Source of the DNA: Diabrotica undecimpunctata
Taxonomy: Eukaryota; Arthropoda; Insecta; Coleoptera; Chrysomelidae
DNA length: 64,000 nucleotides
Assembly: GCF_040954645.1 (NCBI RefSeq)
Contig: NC_092806.1
Coordinates: forward strand, 114,868,458-114,932,457
Direction: 5' to 3'
Part shown: positions 12,101-21,736 of the stretch, piece by piece
How positions within the stretch are numbered: the first letter of the stretch is position 1
Layout: each line of letters starts with the position of its first letter
Made by a program: the position numbers and the translations under genes
The notes under the pieces: model-generated
Database searches by the model: none
The model's input: the letters and a program-made list of their open reading frames with translations, nothing else
What the model was told of the DNA's origin: nothing

Positions 12101-12375
12101 AAACTTTGATCTATTCCTATATTTACATTTGAATTCTGGAGAAATTCCAGACCTAGAGAACCTAAAATAGAGATATTGGACCCTGTGTCCAGTAAAGCTA
12201 AACAAGAATGTCCTAAGATAGATATTTCAAGATATGGACGATTATCCTTGTTTTTTCGAACTAACAATGAGTTTATATCTAAATCAACAAACGAAGACAA
12301 GAGATTACTTGAAGAAACTACAGAAGAATCACGGTGTTCATGCTCAACTAACGTTGTCCTCTCTTCGGTTGGCAT
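9145..12375 (-). CDS. pol: Gypsy Pol polyprotein (protease-RT-RNase H-integrase), 1,076 aa
   Basis: This is an uninterrupted frame with all enzyme domains in Ty3/Gypsy order. The aspartic protease has LLDTGSN (D63-G65). The RT runs from about residue 230 with IDLKKAF and the active-site YLDD at 368-371. RNase H has FYLMTD (D520), TTEKELLAI (E561) and ITDH (D586). The integrase has the HX4H…CX2C zinc site (H711, H716, C746, C749 or C752) and DD35E catalytic acids D779, D839 and E875. A chromodomain is not evident; the C-terminus ends in a serine/acidic tail. The pol frame is already open upstream of its first ATG through the end of gag, as -1 frameshifting requires. All catalytic residues are present, so this copy may still be active. 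Confidence 0.95.
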   Translation of the reverse strand: MPTEERTTLVEHEHRDSSVVSSSNLLSSFVDLDINSLLVRKNKDNRPYLEISILGHSCLALLDTGSNISILGSLGLEFLQNSNVNIGIDQSLQVTTADGQIQPILGQFTTEISVSFCKRMITFFVIPSVKNSVILGMDFLKTFNSELNFTEFSLSVSSFNISCVNAVKDMGRLNAQELEQLNSVITSFSSISSKNQLGRTHLIEHHIDVGSFKPFRQYQYPLPQAWHESLVKEVDEMLKLGIIEPSTSSFCSPLWLTKKKDGTFRVCFDGRKLNGITMNRDAYPIPRIDIILSKLQNAKFISSIDLKKAFLQIPLSEESKKLTAFAVNSKGLYQFTTMPFGLVSAPQTMCRLMDLVIGPALDPFCQYYLDDILVITPDFETHISVLQQLFQRLKDANLTINLDKSSFCRDSIKFLGYVVDSQGLRTDPDKMSAIRDFPVPKNTTQVRRLLGMVGYYKKFVKSYSTLLSPITDLLQNRKKGQNIVWTREANEAFIKIKEALTNSPVMVAPDFTKPFYLMTDCSNTASGGVLYQMVDGEEHPIAYTSKKLNKAQKNYTTTEKELLAIITGIEHFRYFLEGRSFMVITDHSSLVWLQNMKNPSPRLARWILKLAQYDYKIIHRKAAGVVVADALSRTFDINLLDLSSLQPDDWYRKMLYDVQNVPGKFPDFKVEHGVLYKHVLSSMDALTGMSDWKIVVPTPNRAEVLATFHDHPTAAHFGFYKTFRRISELYYWPKMRQTVRSYIAKCKICATCKPTNLPQPGLMGSYRRIDFPFQLISLDLIGPYPRSYKGSQYALVVVDYFTKFPLVHTMSKATTPSIIKYLENEVFLIYGVPQIVSCDNGPQFTAKAFRDLMSKYNVQKIWYNANYHPQVNHTERVNKSIVTALRSYSFPDQRAWDTHIHSIVQAIRTSSHEITKCPPSYLMFGRHVPLSGDYFGTISENANNFPTISDKLHRLEDIQHLPDIYVDVRKRLKASYAGNKCHYDLRKRELSFRIGDSVLKRNFVKSDKVNFQSAKLCQKYIPCTVIKVISPLIYELKETSTGRKLGRFHVKDLLEDKTVGPHNLSDNLDSSSSDED

Positions 12376-13838
12376 TTGCCGTTCTGTGGTCTTTTGTCTT
12401 TCGGTAGAGCGTGAGATGTTTGGCTTGTGGAAGCTTGGGCATCCAGACTCGAGAAACTGGTTCCTTGGTTTTGAGGAGTTTGGACAGTGTTTGTATTCCC
12501 TGTATTTTGACGAGGAGTAGGAGCCAGGGCCAACCCACCCCTTCTGTCGTTTCCCGAACAGGATTCACACTCAAATTTACGGACACCTTGACGTCCACAA
12601 CCATAACAGAACCGAATTCTAGGCTCAGAACATTCGTAATACCCATGTCCTGACTGACAACAATTCCAACAGGTAAGCTTCGAATTAAAAGAAGAGACAT
12701 TACCAGACCGAGAATAGTTAGGCCTACCAGAATAGGATGAGTCATTATTTCTGAAATTTCTATTATTACTAGACCGTGAATAATTGGGTCTATCAGAATA
12801 AGATGAGTCATTATTTCTGAAATTCTGATGAATAGGGACTCTAGACACGTTGTCAGAAGACCATGACAAAACTTCCTCTAACTTCTTACACTTTTCCGTT
12901 AAGTCAGCAATTGAAGAAATATCTGTAAGTGTCAGACTAGAATGATACGATGGCAACAAATTTTTTCTAATGATCCTTATGATATGTGACTCAGACAAAG
13001 GAGTCTCCAACCGTTTACACAAACTAACAATCTCATTTACAAATATAGTTACCTTCTCCTGCGGAGCTTGTTTTCGAGACTTAATTTCATCAAGAAGATT
13101 GTCCTCATAGTTATATGGAAGAAAATCTGACCTAAGTTTGGCAACTAACTCTTGCCATGAAGCAAAACTACCTCGGTTATTGAGATACCAAGTGAAGGCT
13201 GAATCCTTAAATAAATCGGCAGCAGAAGAGTAACACTCTTCCTCGCTGTTACCACGCGCTATAGGCAGACATTCTACCTTCTCTAAGAAACTAACAACAT
13301 TTTCATTATCTTGACCTGAAAAATGGACACCCCATTTATGAATAGGAGCAGACTTAACGAAGGGAAATGGATTTACTGAAACACTAGCATTATGAGGAGT
13401 TGACTGTGCCTGTGGAATCACTTTACAATCAAGTTCACCTTCCAGAATCAGAACCCTGAAATTAAGAGACCTCTTCACTTCCTCCTCTTCCTCTGTTGTA
13501 GCTTCTAACAGATGGACTCTAGCTGCAAGATGACCTAAGCGAGAAGTATAGCGAGCATAGGCAGTATCACTAGGAGAACCAACAAAAGAACCAATTTTGA
13601 CCACCAGATCTGCAAGAGTAACCTCTATTTCCGCAATCTCGTCCTTAAAATTAAGATGGGAAGCAGACAGAACAGCATAACTCCGATTTGCTGCAGCTTG
13701 CTTTAATGCACCACGCAACACTACCCTTTTCCTTTCCACTGTTGTCAAACATGGATCGTTTAAGTGCCGGACTCTCAACTCGTACTCTAATTCTGGACCT
13801 AACAGATGCTCTACCTTGAAAGCAGACATTTTATACAA
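12348..13838 (-). CDS. gag: Gypsy Gag polyprotein, 496 aa
   Basis: This is the structural protein of the retrotransposon particle; it packages element RNA. The N-terminal ~340 residues are helical and contain a capsid-like region (FSGQDNENVVSFLEKVE, ASWQELVAKLRSDFLPYNYE). An Asn/Arg/Ser-rich linker follows with two ~23-residue repeats (NFRNNDSSYS…RPNYSRS). Then come two zinc knuckles. The first is canonical CX2CX4HX4C (residues 390-403). The second (411-424) has valine where histidine is expected. The frame is open from the ATG complementary to 13836-13838. The last 28 bases overlap pol, which is in the -1 frame, so pol is probably made by ribosomal frameshifting or reinitiation; no standard slippery heptamer was seen in the overlap. 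Confidence 0.92.
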   Translation of the reverse strand: MYKMSAFKVEHLLGPELEYELRVRHLNDPCLTTVERKRVVLRGALKQAAANRSYAVLSASHLNFKDEIAEIEVTLADLVVKIGSFVGSPSDTAYARYTSRLGHLAARVHLLEATTEEEEEVKRSLNFRVLILEGELDCKVIPQAQSTPHNASVSVNPFPFVKSAPIHKWGVHFSGQDNENVVSFLEKVECLPIARGNSEEECYSSAADLFKDSAFTWYLNNRGSFASWQELVAKLRSDFLPYNYEDNLLDEIKSRKQAPQEKVTIFVNEIVSLCKRLETPLSESHIIRIIRKNLLPSYHSSLTLTDISSIADLTEKCKKLEEVLSWSSDNVSRVPIHQNFRNNDSSYSDRPNYSRSSNNRNFRNNDSSYSGRPNYSRSGNVSSFNSKLTCWNCCQSGHGYYECSEPRIRFCYGCGRQGVRKFECESCSGNDRRGGLALAPTPRQNTGNTNTVQTPQNQGTSFSSLDAQASTSQTSHALPKDKRPQNGKCQPKRGQR

Positions 13839-14424
13839 CTTGGAAATATACCAGAAAATATATGAGGGAAACTATGATAAAATAGGTAAAGTCTAACTTA
13901 CTCTATGTTTCCAGGTTATTATTATAATTGAATTATTTTACCAGTAATGTTTGCTTGTTTATCCAGTCGTGAACTCAGATGCAAGGTACGGCTACAATCC
14001 CTGAGAAACCTAGAAACTTCAAAAAAATGTTACTTCCAGACAGTGGTGAATTACTTTGGTGCTACTCCGGACTTTTATAGTGTTAAGATAGTTAAATTTA
14101 AAATATTTAAATAATTTTCCTTTTTAATATATACTTATGTTATTTATTATTAATCCAATATGGATATTTAGTTAATCAAAAAAAGCAATTTATTCAGTCT
14201 ACCCACAATATAGCAAAACAAGGGTACTACGGGTATATTTAATAGAGAATGTAGATAAACTAAATATTGAAATACAAAAACCAATGTTGCAGTTAAGAAA
14301 CCAAGAGTTAAAGAACACAGCTGAAAATTAAAATACAACACCAAAGGTACACAACCAGAAATTAAAGTGGGAGAAAAAAAAACCAAAGATATAAAGCCAA
14401 AAGTACGTGCAAAAAAAAAGAGGT
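13839..14424 (-). other. Leader region between PBS and gag
   Basis: About 590 bp lie between the primer site and the gag start codon. No ORF is credible. The packaging signal would be expected here, but no structure was recognised by eye. Confidence 0.6.
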
Positions 14425-14440
14425 CCCACGTTGGGCGCCA
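14425..14440 (-). other. Primer binding site, complementary to tRNA-Lys 3' end
   Basis: On the minus strand, two bases inside the 5' LTR, the sequence is TGGCGCCCAACGTGGG. It is complementary to the 3' end of the insect tRNA-Lys(CUU) (…CCCACGTTGGGCG plus CCA) over 16 bases, as I recall that tRNA. tRNA-Lys priming is used by several Gypsy-type and retroviral elements. Confidence 0.85.
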
Positions 14441-14442
14441 AT

Positions 14443-16640
14443 TGAAACAACTAGATTGCAAACGCAAAAGCGCCAATTGAAACCTAACCAAATTGCAAAC
14501 GCAAAAGCGCCAAGTGAAACCTAACCAAATTGCAAACGCAAAAGCGCCAATTGAAACCTAAATAAAATTTAGGGGTGGTATATGGAGAAGGAGATGATCA
14601 ATTAGAGAAGAACTAGCAAAGAAGTTATAATAAAAAGAATGGCTTAGCTCAAAAGAACACGGAGACACAAAACCTCAAGCACGAATTCGGGCTAGCCTCA
14701 CTACACTAGAATTTGGCTTTGAGATAAGGGGAAAAGAGATCTTTTAACCAAAAGAATACAATATAATAATGCACCGGAAAATCTGGAACTATAAAAGGGG
14801 TAAGATAAGAGAATATACGGAGATGCCTAGGAAAATACTAAAATGGGCGCCAGCTAATTTCTGAAGGAAATTAACAAAAAAGATAAATGAAGTTATGAAC
14901 AACAAGGAATAAAGTACTATTGATTTAATACCCTGTAATAATGTTTAAAAACCGAAAAGACACTATTGGCCTTGTTCTGCTATATTATAATTGTAAGCAG
15001 GAACTGAAATAAAAGCAAAACTACTTGTAACAAATATATTTATAATATTAACAACTAACAAAACTCACCTATATATATATATAGAGAAAATATAATTACA
15101 GTAGTGGGGCTACGGTATGCGAGGACCAAAAAGCCACGACAAAATTAGATATCCCCACTACTGGGCCAAACGAAAAGGTGTATTAGTAAATCTATAATCT
15201 AAGTCCATGGGAGAAGCGAAATCTTAACACTAAGGTTAGTTACGAAAGTTAAATCCTAGATAGGTAAGGTAGGGAATATAAATACTAAAAAAAAACCGTG
15301 ACGGTTATACAAAAGAAACTACCTTACCTAACAAATATACGACTAATATGTGTCGAAGCAGCTAAACACCAGATCTATGTGTAAGTGTTATGCTTACACA
15401 TAGATGCTGGGAGATATCTAAAGTGATCAAGTGTGATGAGTATGGCCAACAGACTCAGAAAGATATATATATAATTTTTAAAAACCCTGATACATAAATT
15501 TCTTCCCTTCCCTTTTAAAAACCGCTATACAAAAATCATGAACCCCTTCCCTAACAATGAATCTAATTTAATTAATTAATAGCTATTTACCTAACTTTTA
15601 TAGATGTTACAAAAACTGTAATAAGTACTAACCTTGGTATATGCATATACAAAGTTGTAAATTACAAGAAAAACCTTAACCCTGAGAAACTAGTTGTTAC
15701 TGTCTGTCACAACACTACAGCGGTCCTGGATAAGTCCCCTTAAGACTCTGACGATCCTTGAGGCTCCGAAAAAAAAACGAATGAAGAGGAACGCTGTGGT
15801 TCTGGAGACAATCGGTTCCTGGTTACCAATGGGTTGAATTAGGTGTTTGGTTAAACTAATTCTAGTATTAAACGTTATCCTAATCGGGTGAAATCTACAA
15901 AAAACAACATTTAGAGAAACATCAAGGCACCCAAAGATGACTGTCAACACATACTCTTACATCGAATTACCACCATAAACAAACATTTTATTTCATCAGC
16001 TGACTGTCATCCTGTCTATTTATTGCGTCTGCGCATTTAAAGAATATCTAGTAAATTAGGCATGAAACTTTTTATACCGAGTAGGTATACAAAAAAACAG
16101 AAAAACTAATTAGGTGTCCGATAAATTAACGATCTAGGCTCAAGGCCACATGATACATATGAGAAAACTCTGATTTTACACTTTTAATATTTCAAAAGAC
16201 AATGAAAATATCAATAAAATGATAGGCCTATAAAACTAAATGATTTAATTGCTCACCTGGGTTTTAAATAATTATTTCAGTAGATTTGGAAGCCGGGTCT
16301 TAAATATTCATTTCTATAGATTTGGAAGTCGGTTTTTCAATCAAGATTCTTTATCATCTGTTCTAATTTCTCCCTTGATGTTCGGGGAAAATATTAAATC
16401 CAATCCCAGATTTTCTACCCGATTTTAAAACGAAAAGTGCCGGTTAAGGCTTGGAGAAATACACCTCTCTGCGTGAGTTGTTGGCCAAAACTGACTTTAG
16501 CGAGCGCCTCTTGACCTGTAGTTTGCGCATCGTACCGTCTATTGCCCATGAACGTTTCATAAACGGGATTCTGAGGGGTTTTAGGATTTCAATAATAAAT
16601 TATATTAATTAATTATATGTTAGCAGTTGTGACTGCTACA
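14443..16640 (-). repeat. 5' LTR (element orientation) of the Gypsy element
   Basis: This 2,198-bp copy is nearly identical to 5014-7208. It would carry the promoter of the element, transcribing leftwards (minus strand). The seen differences are (TA)7 instead of (TA)6 near 15070, an extra C near 16401 and a T for C near 16580. Confidence 0.95.
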
Positions 16641-16644
16641 GCAC

Positions 16645-17442
16645 CTACCTGGGAAAACGTTATTAAGGTAATTTCGTACCTCAACGCCGTAGTGTGGGGG
16701 AGCCCCAACATGTTGTTACCAGAAATCATTTATATTTGGAAATAGCGGATTCAGCTGTGGCAACAGATCTGAAAAAATTCTAGATAACGAGAAACAGTTA
16801 GGTTTTCCTCAAAAAAATGTCCCTACAATTTGATTGTTTATAATGCCGGCCCCAACATTCACCTTCTCGGAATATTCTGTCCTATACTCTTCCATCCAAT
16901 GTAGATTTTCACTTGCCCAGTATCGATATTTCTGCCGATTTACGTGACCGTTCAGCATAAAAGACGCTTCATCAGAAAAAAGTACCTCTTGTATGGAACC
17001 CTAATCTCTGTTATATTTTTCCATAACAGTTTCGCAGAATTCGATTCTTCTATCAAAGTCATCTTCTAATAGCTCCGGGGCCAGATGTACTTCGTATGGA
17101 TGCCACTTCTCCTTTTTTAGCACGCGTACAATAGTTGATTGGTGGACATTGTTATCTAGTGCGACCTGCCTAGAACTGGTATGGGGATTTTCTTGAAACG
17201 CCAGTACAACGTCCAGTTTCTTGGCTTCGGATATTGATTTTCTACCACTTCTGGGAAGATCTTTAACATGGCCCGTTTCTCTAATTTTTTTTTTCAATTC
17301 TACTTAGTCTTGATTGAGTAATTGGTTCGCGATTGATGTATTTAGCATTAAATAAATTACGAACTTCTGCTTGAGTCCTCACTTTATCTCCATAACCAAT
17401 CATGATTAAAATCTCGATTCGTTTTGGTTCTGTTAGTTTCAT
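16645..17442 (-). pseudogene. IS630-type transposase, N-terminal and middle part
   Basis: The reading starts at the ATG complementary to 17440-17442 (MKLTEPKRIEILIMIGYGDK). An N-terminal HTH region follows, then a second helix-turn-helix region (ENPHTSSRQVALDNNVHQST, HPYEVHLAPELLEDDFDRR). Next come the first catalytic block FSDEASFMLNGH and, near 16700, a GAPPHYGVEVRNYL block. The latter normally carries the second aspartate (QQDGAPPHY in relatives); here that aspartate is a valine (HVGAPPHY). A frameshift in the A-run near 17297, a stop after NRD (17001) and further lesions inactivate it. The coding sequence is cut at 16644 by the Gypsy insertion and resumes at 5013. Confidence 0.8.
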
Positions 17443-17764
17443 TTTTGTAAATGCTGTTATTAATGTTGAGAAAGAGTAAAAATTTGACGTCTATTGTTTG
17501 ACAGATTCACAGATCATGGACAAATAAAGACGAGTCAATGACAATATTTATTTAAATATTTTTGAAAAATAACTTGGAATACTTACTACAATAATTAATT
17601 TTTCAGATTATAAGGTAGCATTGTTTGTTATCAATGTATTTTTTTCGGAACCAGCAAAAAACACTATTTTGTTTTATTCCCAGTGGCGTTTCACAGTGTA
17701 TTTTAGTTCAGTGAATGAATATTTATTGTACTTCCATGTTACTTAACAATTCATAATTTTAGTG

Positions 17765-18029
17765 AACCCCGTAGAAATAAATATTCAAGTGATTACATCG
17801 TTGCAAAGACGATAAGGAGACCTTTCAAGTGAGTTGTCGCGTGACTTCGGTTTGTATTTAAAAAAAATCGTCGATTACGTCATTACGCCGACACTGATGA
17901 CGTAATGTCCAACACATATATAGTAGTTGAGAGCCATTCAAAAATTAAAATTGACATGTTTTAAGATTTTTTTTTAAAGTCGTCTGTTTCGGAAATAATG
18001 AATTTATTCCATACATTTACATCATACTG
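17765..18029 (-). repeat. Right terminal inverted repeat of split IS630-type element
   Basis: This is the partner of 4433-4695 in inverted orientation, followed by the TA target duplication at 18030-18031. Confidence 0.8.
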
Positions 18030-18388
18030 TATATAGTGTATAAAGAAACTATATCCATAATTTTGATTGATTTTTTTTTGTAAATCCCTAAGATTTTCAT
18101 GAAAACTTTTGATTTCCTGACTATGTAGGGCTTAGTAGAAGAATCATTCTAGCCAATACTATGAGCCCGATAATTAGATCACGAGATTTACACCAAAGAA
18201 CGAACAAAACGAATCTACAAGACCATAATCCGATCGATAGGGAGCAATAGATGTGAAACTTTGGGGTTGACTAAAAATCTGTAAACCACATAGCCATCTT
18301 TAAAAGAAATTTACTGAGACGAATAATAGGCCCTATAAATGAAAACAACAGGTAGCGAATCAGATACAATTATGAAATATATAATATA

Positions 18389-18693
18389 CAGTGTGTAAAA
18401 GCCAAATGGAATAAATTCATTATTTAGGTTGCTGTACATATTTATAAAAAAATCCCGAAACACGTCAAATTTAAATTATAACTTGACATTCTTTGACGTG
18501 AAAATGCAACCCCTACCTTCAACCCCCTTAGAATGACAGGTACAACCCCCAATTTTTAAAATAGGAACTATAGGCTTGTGATATATCGTTTGAAAGGTCT
18601 TTTTATTCTCCATTCAAAAATGTTGTCGCTTTCAAGTTTATTAAGATTAATTAAGATAAAAAATTAAAATCATGTGGTTACCGAAATTCGCTA
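18389..18693 (+). repeat. Left TIR of second IS630-type element
   Basis: This is the inverted partner of 20010-20315. The inner edge is the CATGTGGTTACCGAAATTCG block, mirrored at 20011-20032. Confidence 0.85.
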
Positions 18694-18850
18694 AAATATA
18701 CTCAAGACTTATTTCCCGTTTAGGTCTTGATAATAAGAAAGTGAACAAAAACCATAGTAATGTTATTTTAACACGCATTAGTAAATTGTTTTATTTAAGT
18801 TGTCAGTATTTTAATTTAAGTAAAAAGTTCGTTCAATTCAATTCTGAAAA

Positions 18851-19896
18851 ATGGTTAGATTAACGGAAATGCATAAAATAACAGTTTTACAAATGATTGG
18901 TTACAGAGATAACACCCGAACACAACAGGAAGTAACTCGCCTATTTCATGAGAAATTTCCTAATTTACCGCCTATATCCCAAGGAACAATAAGTAAAATA
19001 GAGAAGCAGTTTCGCGAGTTTGGTCATGTAAGGCAGATAAAAAAAGCAGCTGCCAATGCACTGAGTGATGAACTCAAATTAGATGTGTTGCTTGAGTTTC
19101 AGGAAAATCCACATACATCGAGTAGACAGGCATCCACTACATTCAATGCTAGCCATACATCGATAGTAAACATATTAAAAGAAAATAAATTGCATCCCTA
19201 TAAGATCATACCTACTCAGGAGCTCATGGAAGACGATTTTGATAGGAGAACTTTTTTTGTGAGCAAATGATGGACATGTTGGACAACAATATTATCCAAT
19301 TAGAAGACGTTATGTTTTCTGATGAGTGTACTTTTTCACTTAACGGTCATGCTAATCGGCAAAATTGCCGCTACTGGGCCACGGAAAATCCTCACTGGAT
19401 GAGAGAAGAACACACTCAATACCCTCAAAAGGTTAATATTTGGGCAGGGATTGTAGGAAACAATATCATTGGTCCCTTTTTCATTGAGGGCAACTTGAAT
19501 GGCAACAATTATTTGGCACGACTTTAAAATGATGTCATTCCAACGTTGGCAAATTTATATCCTGATCCAGGAAACCCTCAAGTTCCAGCGAATACGATAT
19601 GGTTTCAGCAGGATAGAGCACCACCACATTACCAACTTAATGTCCGGCAGTACCTCGATACAATATTTCCCAATCGGTGGATAGGGAGGCGAGGATCGAT
19701 TGAATCGCCAGCGCGATCACCTGATCTTATATTATTAGATTTCTTTTTATGGGGATATTTGAAGAGCCATGTGTACAAAACTAAACCTTCTGATTTAAAT
19801 GACTTAAAAGAACGAATAACGCTTGTGATTAGGTCGATCACGCCTGTTATGTTAAATAATGTTAGAAGACAGTTTTATTTGAGATTAGGATGTTGA
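18851..19896 (+). pseudogene. IS630-type transposase with one frameshift and one stop
   Basis: This is a cut-and-paste transposase. The N-terminal DNA-binding half starts MVRLTEMHKITVLQMIGY, with two HTH-like stretches and an ENPHTSSRQAS block. The catalytic half shows FSDECTF (first D), WFQQDRAPPHY (second D) and SPARSPDL (third D). About 36 residues separate the second and third aspartates. LDFFLWGYLKSHVY and a C-terminus with NNVRRQFYLRLGC follow. Only two lesions are seen: a frameshift in the T-run near 19252-19258, and a TAA at 19525-19527. The start was chosen as the first ATG of the family's conserved MVRLT opening, 158 bp inside the TIR end. Length (~345 residues) is normal for the superfamily. 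Confidence 0.88.
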
Positions 19897-20009
19897 CAAG
19901 ACGTTCGCGGTGAATATTTTGAACATCTACTTCATTAGCATTCATAGTTCTTTTTCGTATTCTACATTTTATTACGTTTTGCATTACATTTTAGTTTTTG
20001 ATTGTATTG

Positions 20010-20315
20010 TAGCGAATTTCGGTAACCACATGATTTTAATTTATTTTATCTTAATTAATCTTAATAAACTTGAAAGCGACAACATTTATGAATGGAGAAT
20101 GAAAAGACCTTTCAAACGATATATCACAAGCCTATACTTCCTAATTTAAAAATTGGGGGTTGTACCTGTCATTCTAACGGGGTTGAAGGTAGGGGTTGCA
20201 TTTTCACGTTAAAGAATGTCAAGTTATAATTTAAATTTGACGTGTTTCGGGATTTTTTATAAATATGTACAGTAACCTAAATAATGAATTTATTCCATTT
20301 GGCTTTTACACACTG
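20010..20315 (-). repeat. Right TIR of second IS630-type element
   Basis: This is the inverted partner of 18389-18693, followed by the TA duplication. Confidence 0.85.
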
Positions 20316-20590
20316 TATATAAAGAACCACCTTTATCTCAGTATGTCCGTCTACAGCGTCTTCATGTATTTAGAATGGAAGAAAACAGGCTTCCAAAAAA
20401 CTGTTGAATGCAATAATGCAGAGGAAGATACCTATTGGAAGTCCGAGAAAGCGATGGAAGGATGATGTAAATGAGGACGCTAGATATCTCGTTGGCAGTC
20501 GATCGTGGAACCGAGACCGTGACGAATGAATAGGTTTGCTGAGACAAGCCAGGACTCGAATTGGGCTTTATAATCATAGGATGAATGGAT

Positions 20591-21735
20591 GGATGTTAGA
20601 GTGTAACTTTATTTGACCTAATTTATTTTAGTTTTGATTGTATAGCTCTTATTACACAATAACTTTACTTTACTTTTAGTGGTATGAATGGGTTACGATA
20701 CTGTGTCTCCAATGTCAAGGAAGTTTTTGAGTTCGACTTGGGGGTATTTAATTTGGCAGATAGATGTTCCTACAGATCTCTATCAACTGTGCTGATTGAT
20801 ACTACTGCTATCTTGTTAACATGGTCTCTTTTGTAGCTTTGTAAGGTTATTTATAGTATTTTAGTCAGAGTACCCTTCAATTGTCATTTAGTAGAGTCAA
20901 ATTTCAGATTGCTAAATTATATACCTAACTTACTAGGGCTCAGTTGGGAGTCCTTGGACTTGTCCTAAATTCTAAATTTGTGCGTGGAACCTTATTGAGT
21001 ACCAATTGAATGTTTCTCTTGTCTGGGAAGTTCGTGCTAGAGTACTGTCCGATTACCTTTCATTGGAATGGTGTATAGTGTGATATTTGAGTTCAGAGCT
21101 AAGGCGCAATTAAAATCCTCTGAGGCCGGTTTGAACTATCCATGGATGGATGATCCTGATAACTCTTCAAGATAGTTCTGATCTTGAAAGGTTACTAATT
21201 TTATAGTTAGGAATATTGCTCTTGTGAATGTTGTGTGAGTTGTCCGAAATAGAATCCTCAGAAAATATTGCTTGGTTGATCATATTGTTGTGCCTGTCGT
21301 TTGTATCATAGTTTAGTAGAGGAATATGATGATTTTTGTAGGTATATTCTTGTTATAGATTGCTCTGAAGATATCATTCAATGTGGAGATACATAAGGAT
21401 GATCATACGATTCAATTTATAATCTTACTTTTTCAAGAGTATGCACTTTTATAGTGCTGCAGTATGCCTACTCCTTGTACTATAAATACATGTATGTTAC
21501 CCTAACATGTATTGAATACTATTGTTTTGATAGAACTCATCTGAAGAAATGGTGTTACATACTTGGTTTATTAAAACTTGGAACAACTAACAAAATCTTG
21601 ATATTGTTATGATTTGAACACATTCGACGTGACATTAGGTCACTTTAATGAGTTCAGTGTTAGAGGATTAATTCAATAAATTTTGATTCAAATTCTATTT
21701 AGATTTTAAGTATTGAATTTTAATTTCTTCTTTCG
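20591..21735 (+). other. Unassigned intronic AT-rich sequence
   Basis: No ORF, repeat pair or transposon motif was recognised. It is taken as ordinary intron of the NPC2 gene or old decayed DNA. Confidence 0.5.
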
Positions 21736-21736
21736 T

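Larger units (their letters stand above)
5014..16640 (-). mobile_element. Ty3/Gypsy LTR retrotransposon, apparently complete and young (11,627 bp)
   Basis: Two direct repeats of 2,195 and 2,198 bp (5014-7208, 14443-16640) bound gag and pol on the minus strand. They are flanked by the 4-bp duplication GCAC (5010-5013 and 16641-16644). In element orientation each LTR begins TGTAGCAG and ends GTTTCA. A tRNA-Lys-complementary primer site and a GA-rich polypurine tract sit at the expected inner borders. By eye the LTRs differ only by one TA repeat unit, one single-base indel and one C/T change. Gag and pol are uninterrupted. There is no envelope ORF; 1.9 kb of non-coding DNA follows pol. Long LTRs and tRNA-Lys priming recall the Osvaldo/Ulysses/Woot group of insect Gypsy elements, but that placement is inference. 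Confidence 0.95.
4433..18029 (-). mobile_element. IS630/Tc1/mariner-type transposon with ~264-bp TIRs, split by a Gypsy insertion
   Basis: The ends are inverted copies: CAGTATGATGCAAATGTATG at 4433 and its complement ending at 18029, each flanked by TA (4431-4432 and 18030-18031). The inverted repeats extend about 264 bp (4433-4695 and 17765-18029) with scattered mismatches. Without the Gypsy element and one GCAC copy the transposon is about 1,966 bp. That is close to the 1,927 bp of its relative at 18389-20315. The transposase lies on the minus strand in two pieces (16645-17442 and 4761-5013). TA duplication, DDxD-type motifs and length place it in the IS630/Tc1/mariner superfamily. It is dead: besides the 11.6 kb insertion it has frameshifts and stops. 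Confidence 0.85.
18389..20315 (+). mobile_element. IS630/Tc1/mariner-type transposon, 1,927 bp, ~305-bp TIRs
   Basis: The ends CAGTGTGTAAAAGCCAAATG (18389) and its complement (ending 20315) are flanked by TA at 18387-18388 and 20316-20317. The inverted repeats run to 18693 and back from 20010, about 305 bp each and highly similar. Together they are almost a third of the element. The single transposase gene lies between them. This is a relative of the split element at 4433-18029, in opposite orientation. Confidence 0.9.
18127..20590 (+). mobile_element. LINE 3' fragment split by a TA-inserted DNA transposon
   Basis: 18127-18386 and 20318-20590 are two halves of one LINE 3' fragment. The first half begins with CTTAGTAGAAGAATC and holds ATAGGCCCTATAAATGAAAA. 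The second begins near TTTATCTCAGTATGTCCGTC and continues through AAAAAACTGTTGAATGCA. Both halves match, in order and orientation, the uninterrupted relative at 49947-50340. Translation is broken everywhere. The intervening 18389-20315 is the IS630-type element. Confidence 0.8.

Noticed and set aside
12344..12811. 155-codon minus-strand ORF overlapping gag
   Set aside because: Other-frame shadow of the repetitive Asn/Ser-rich end of gag.
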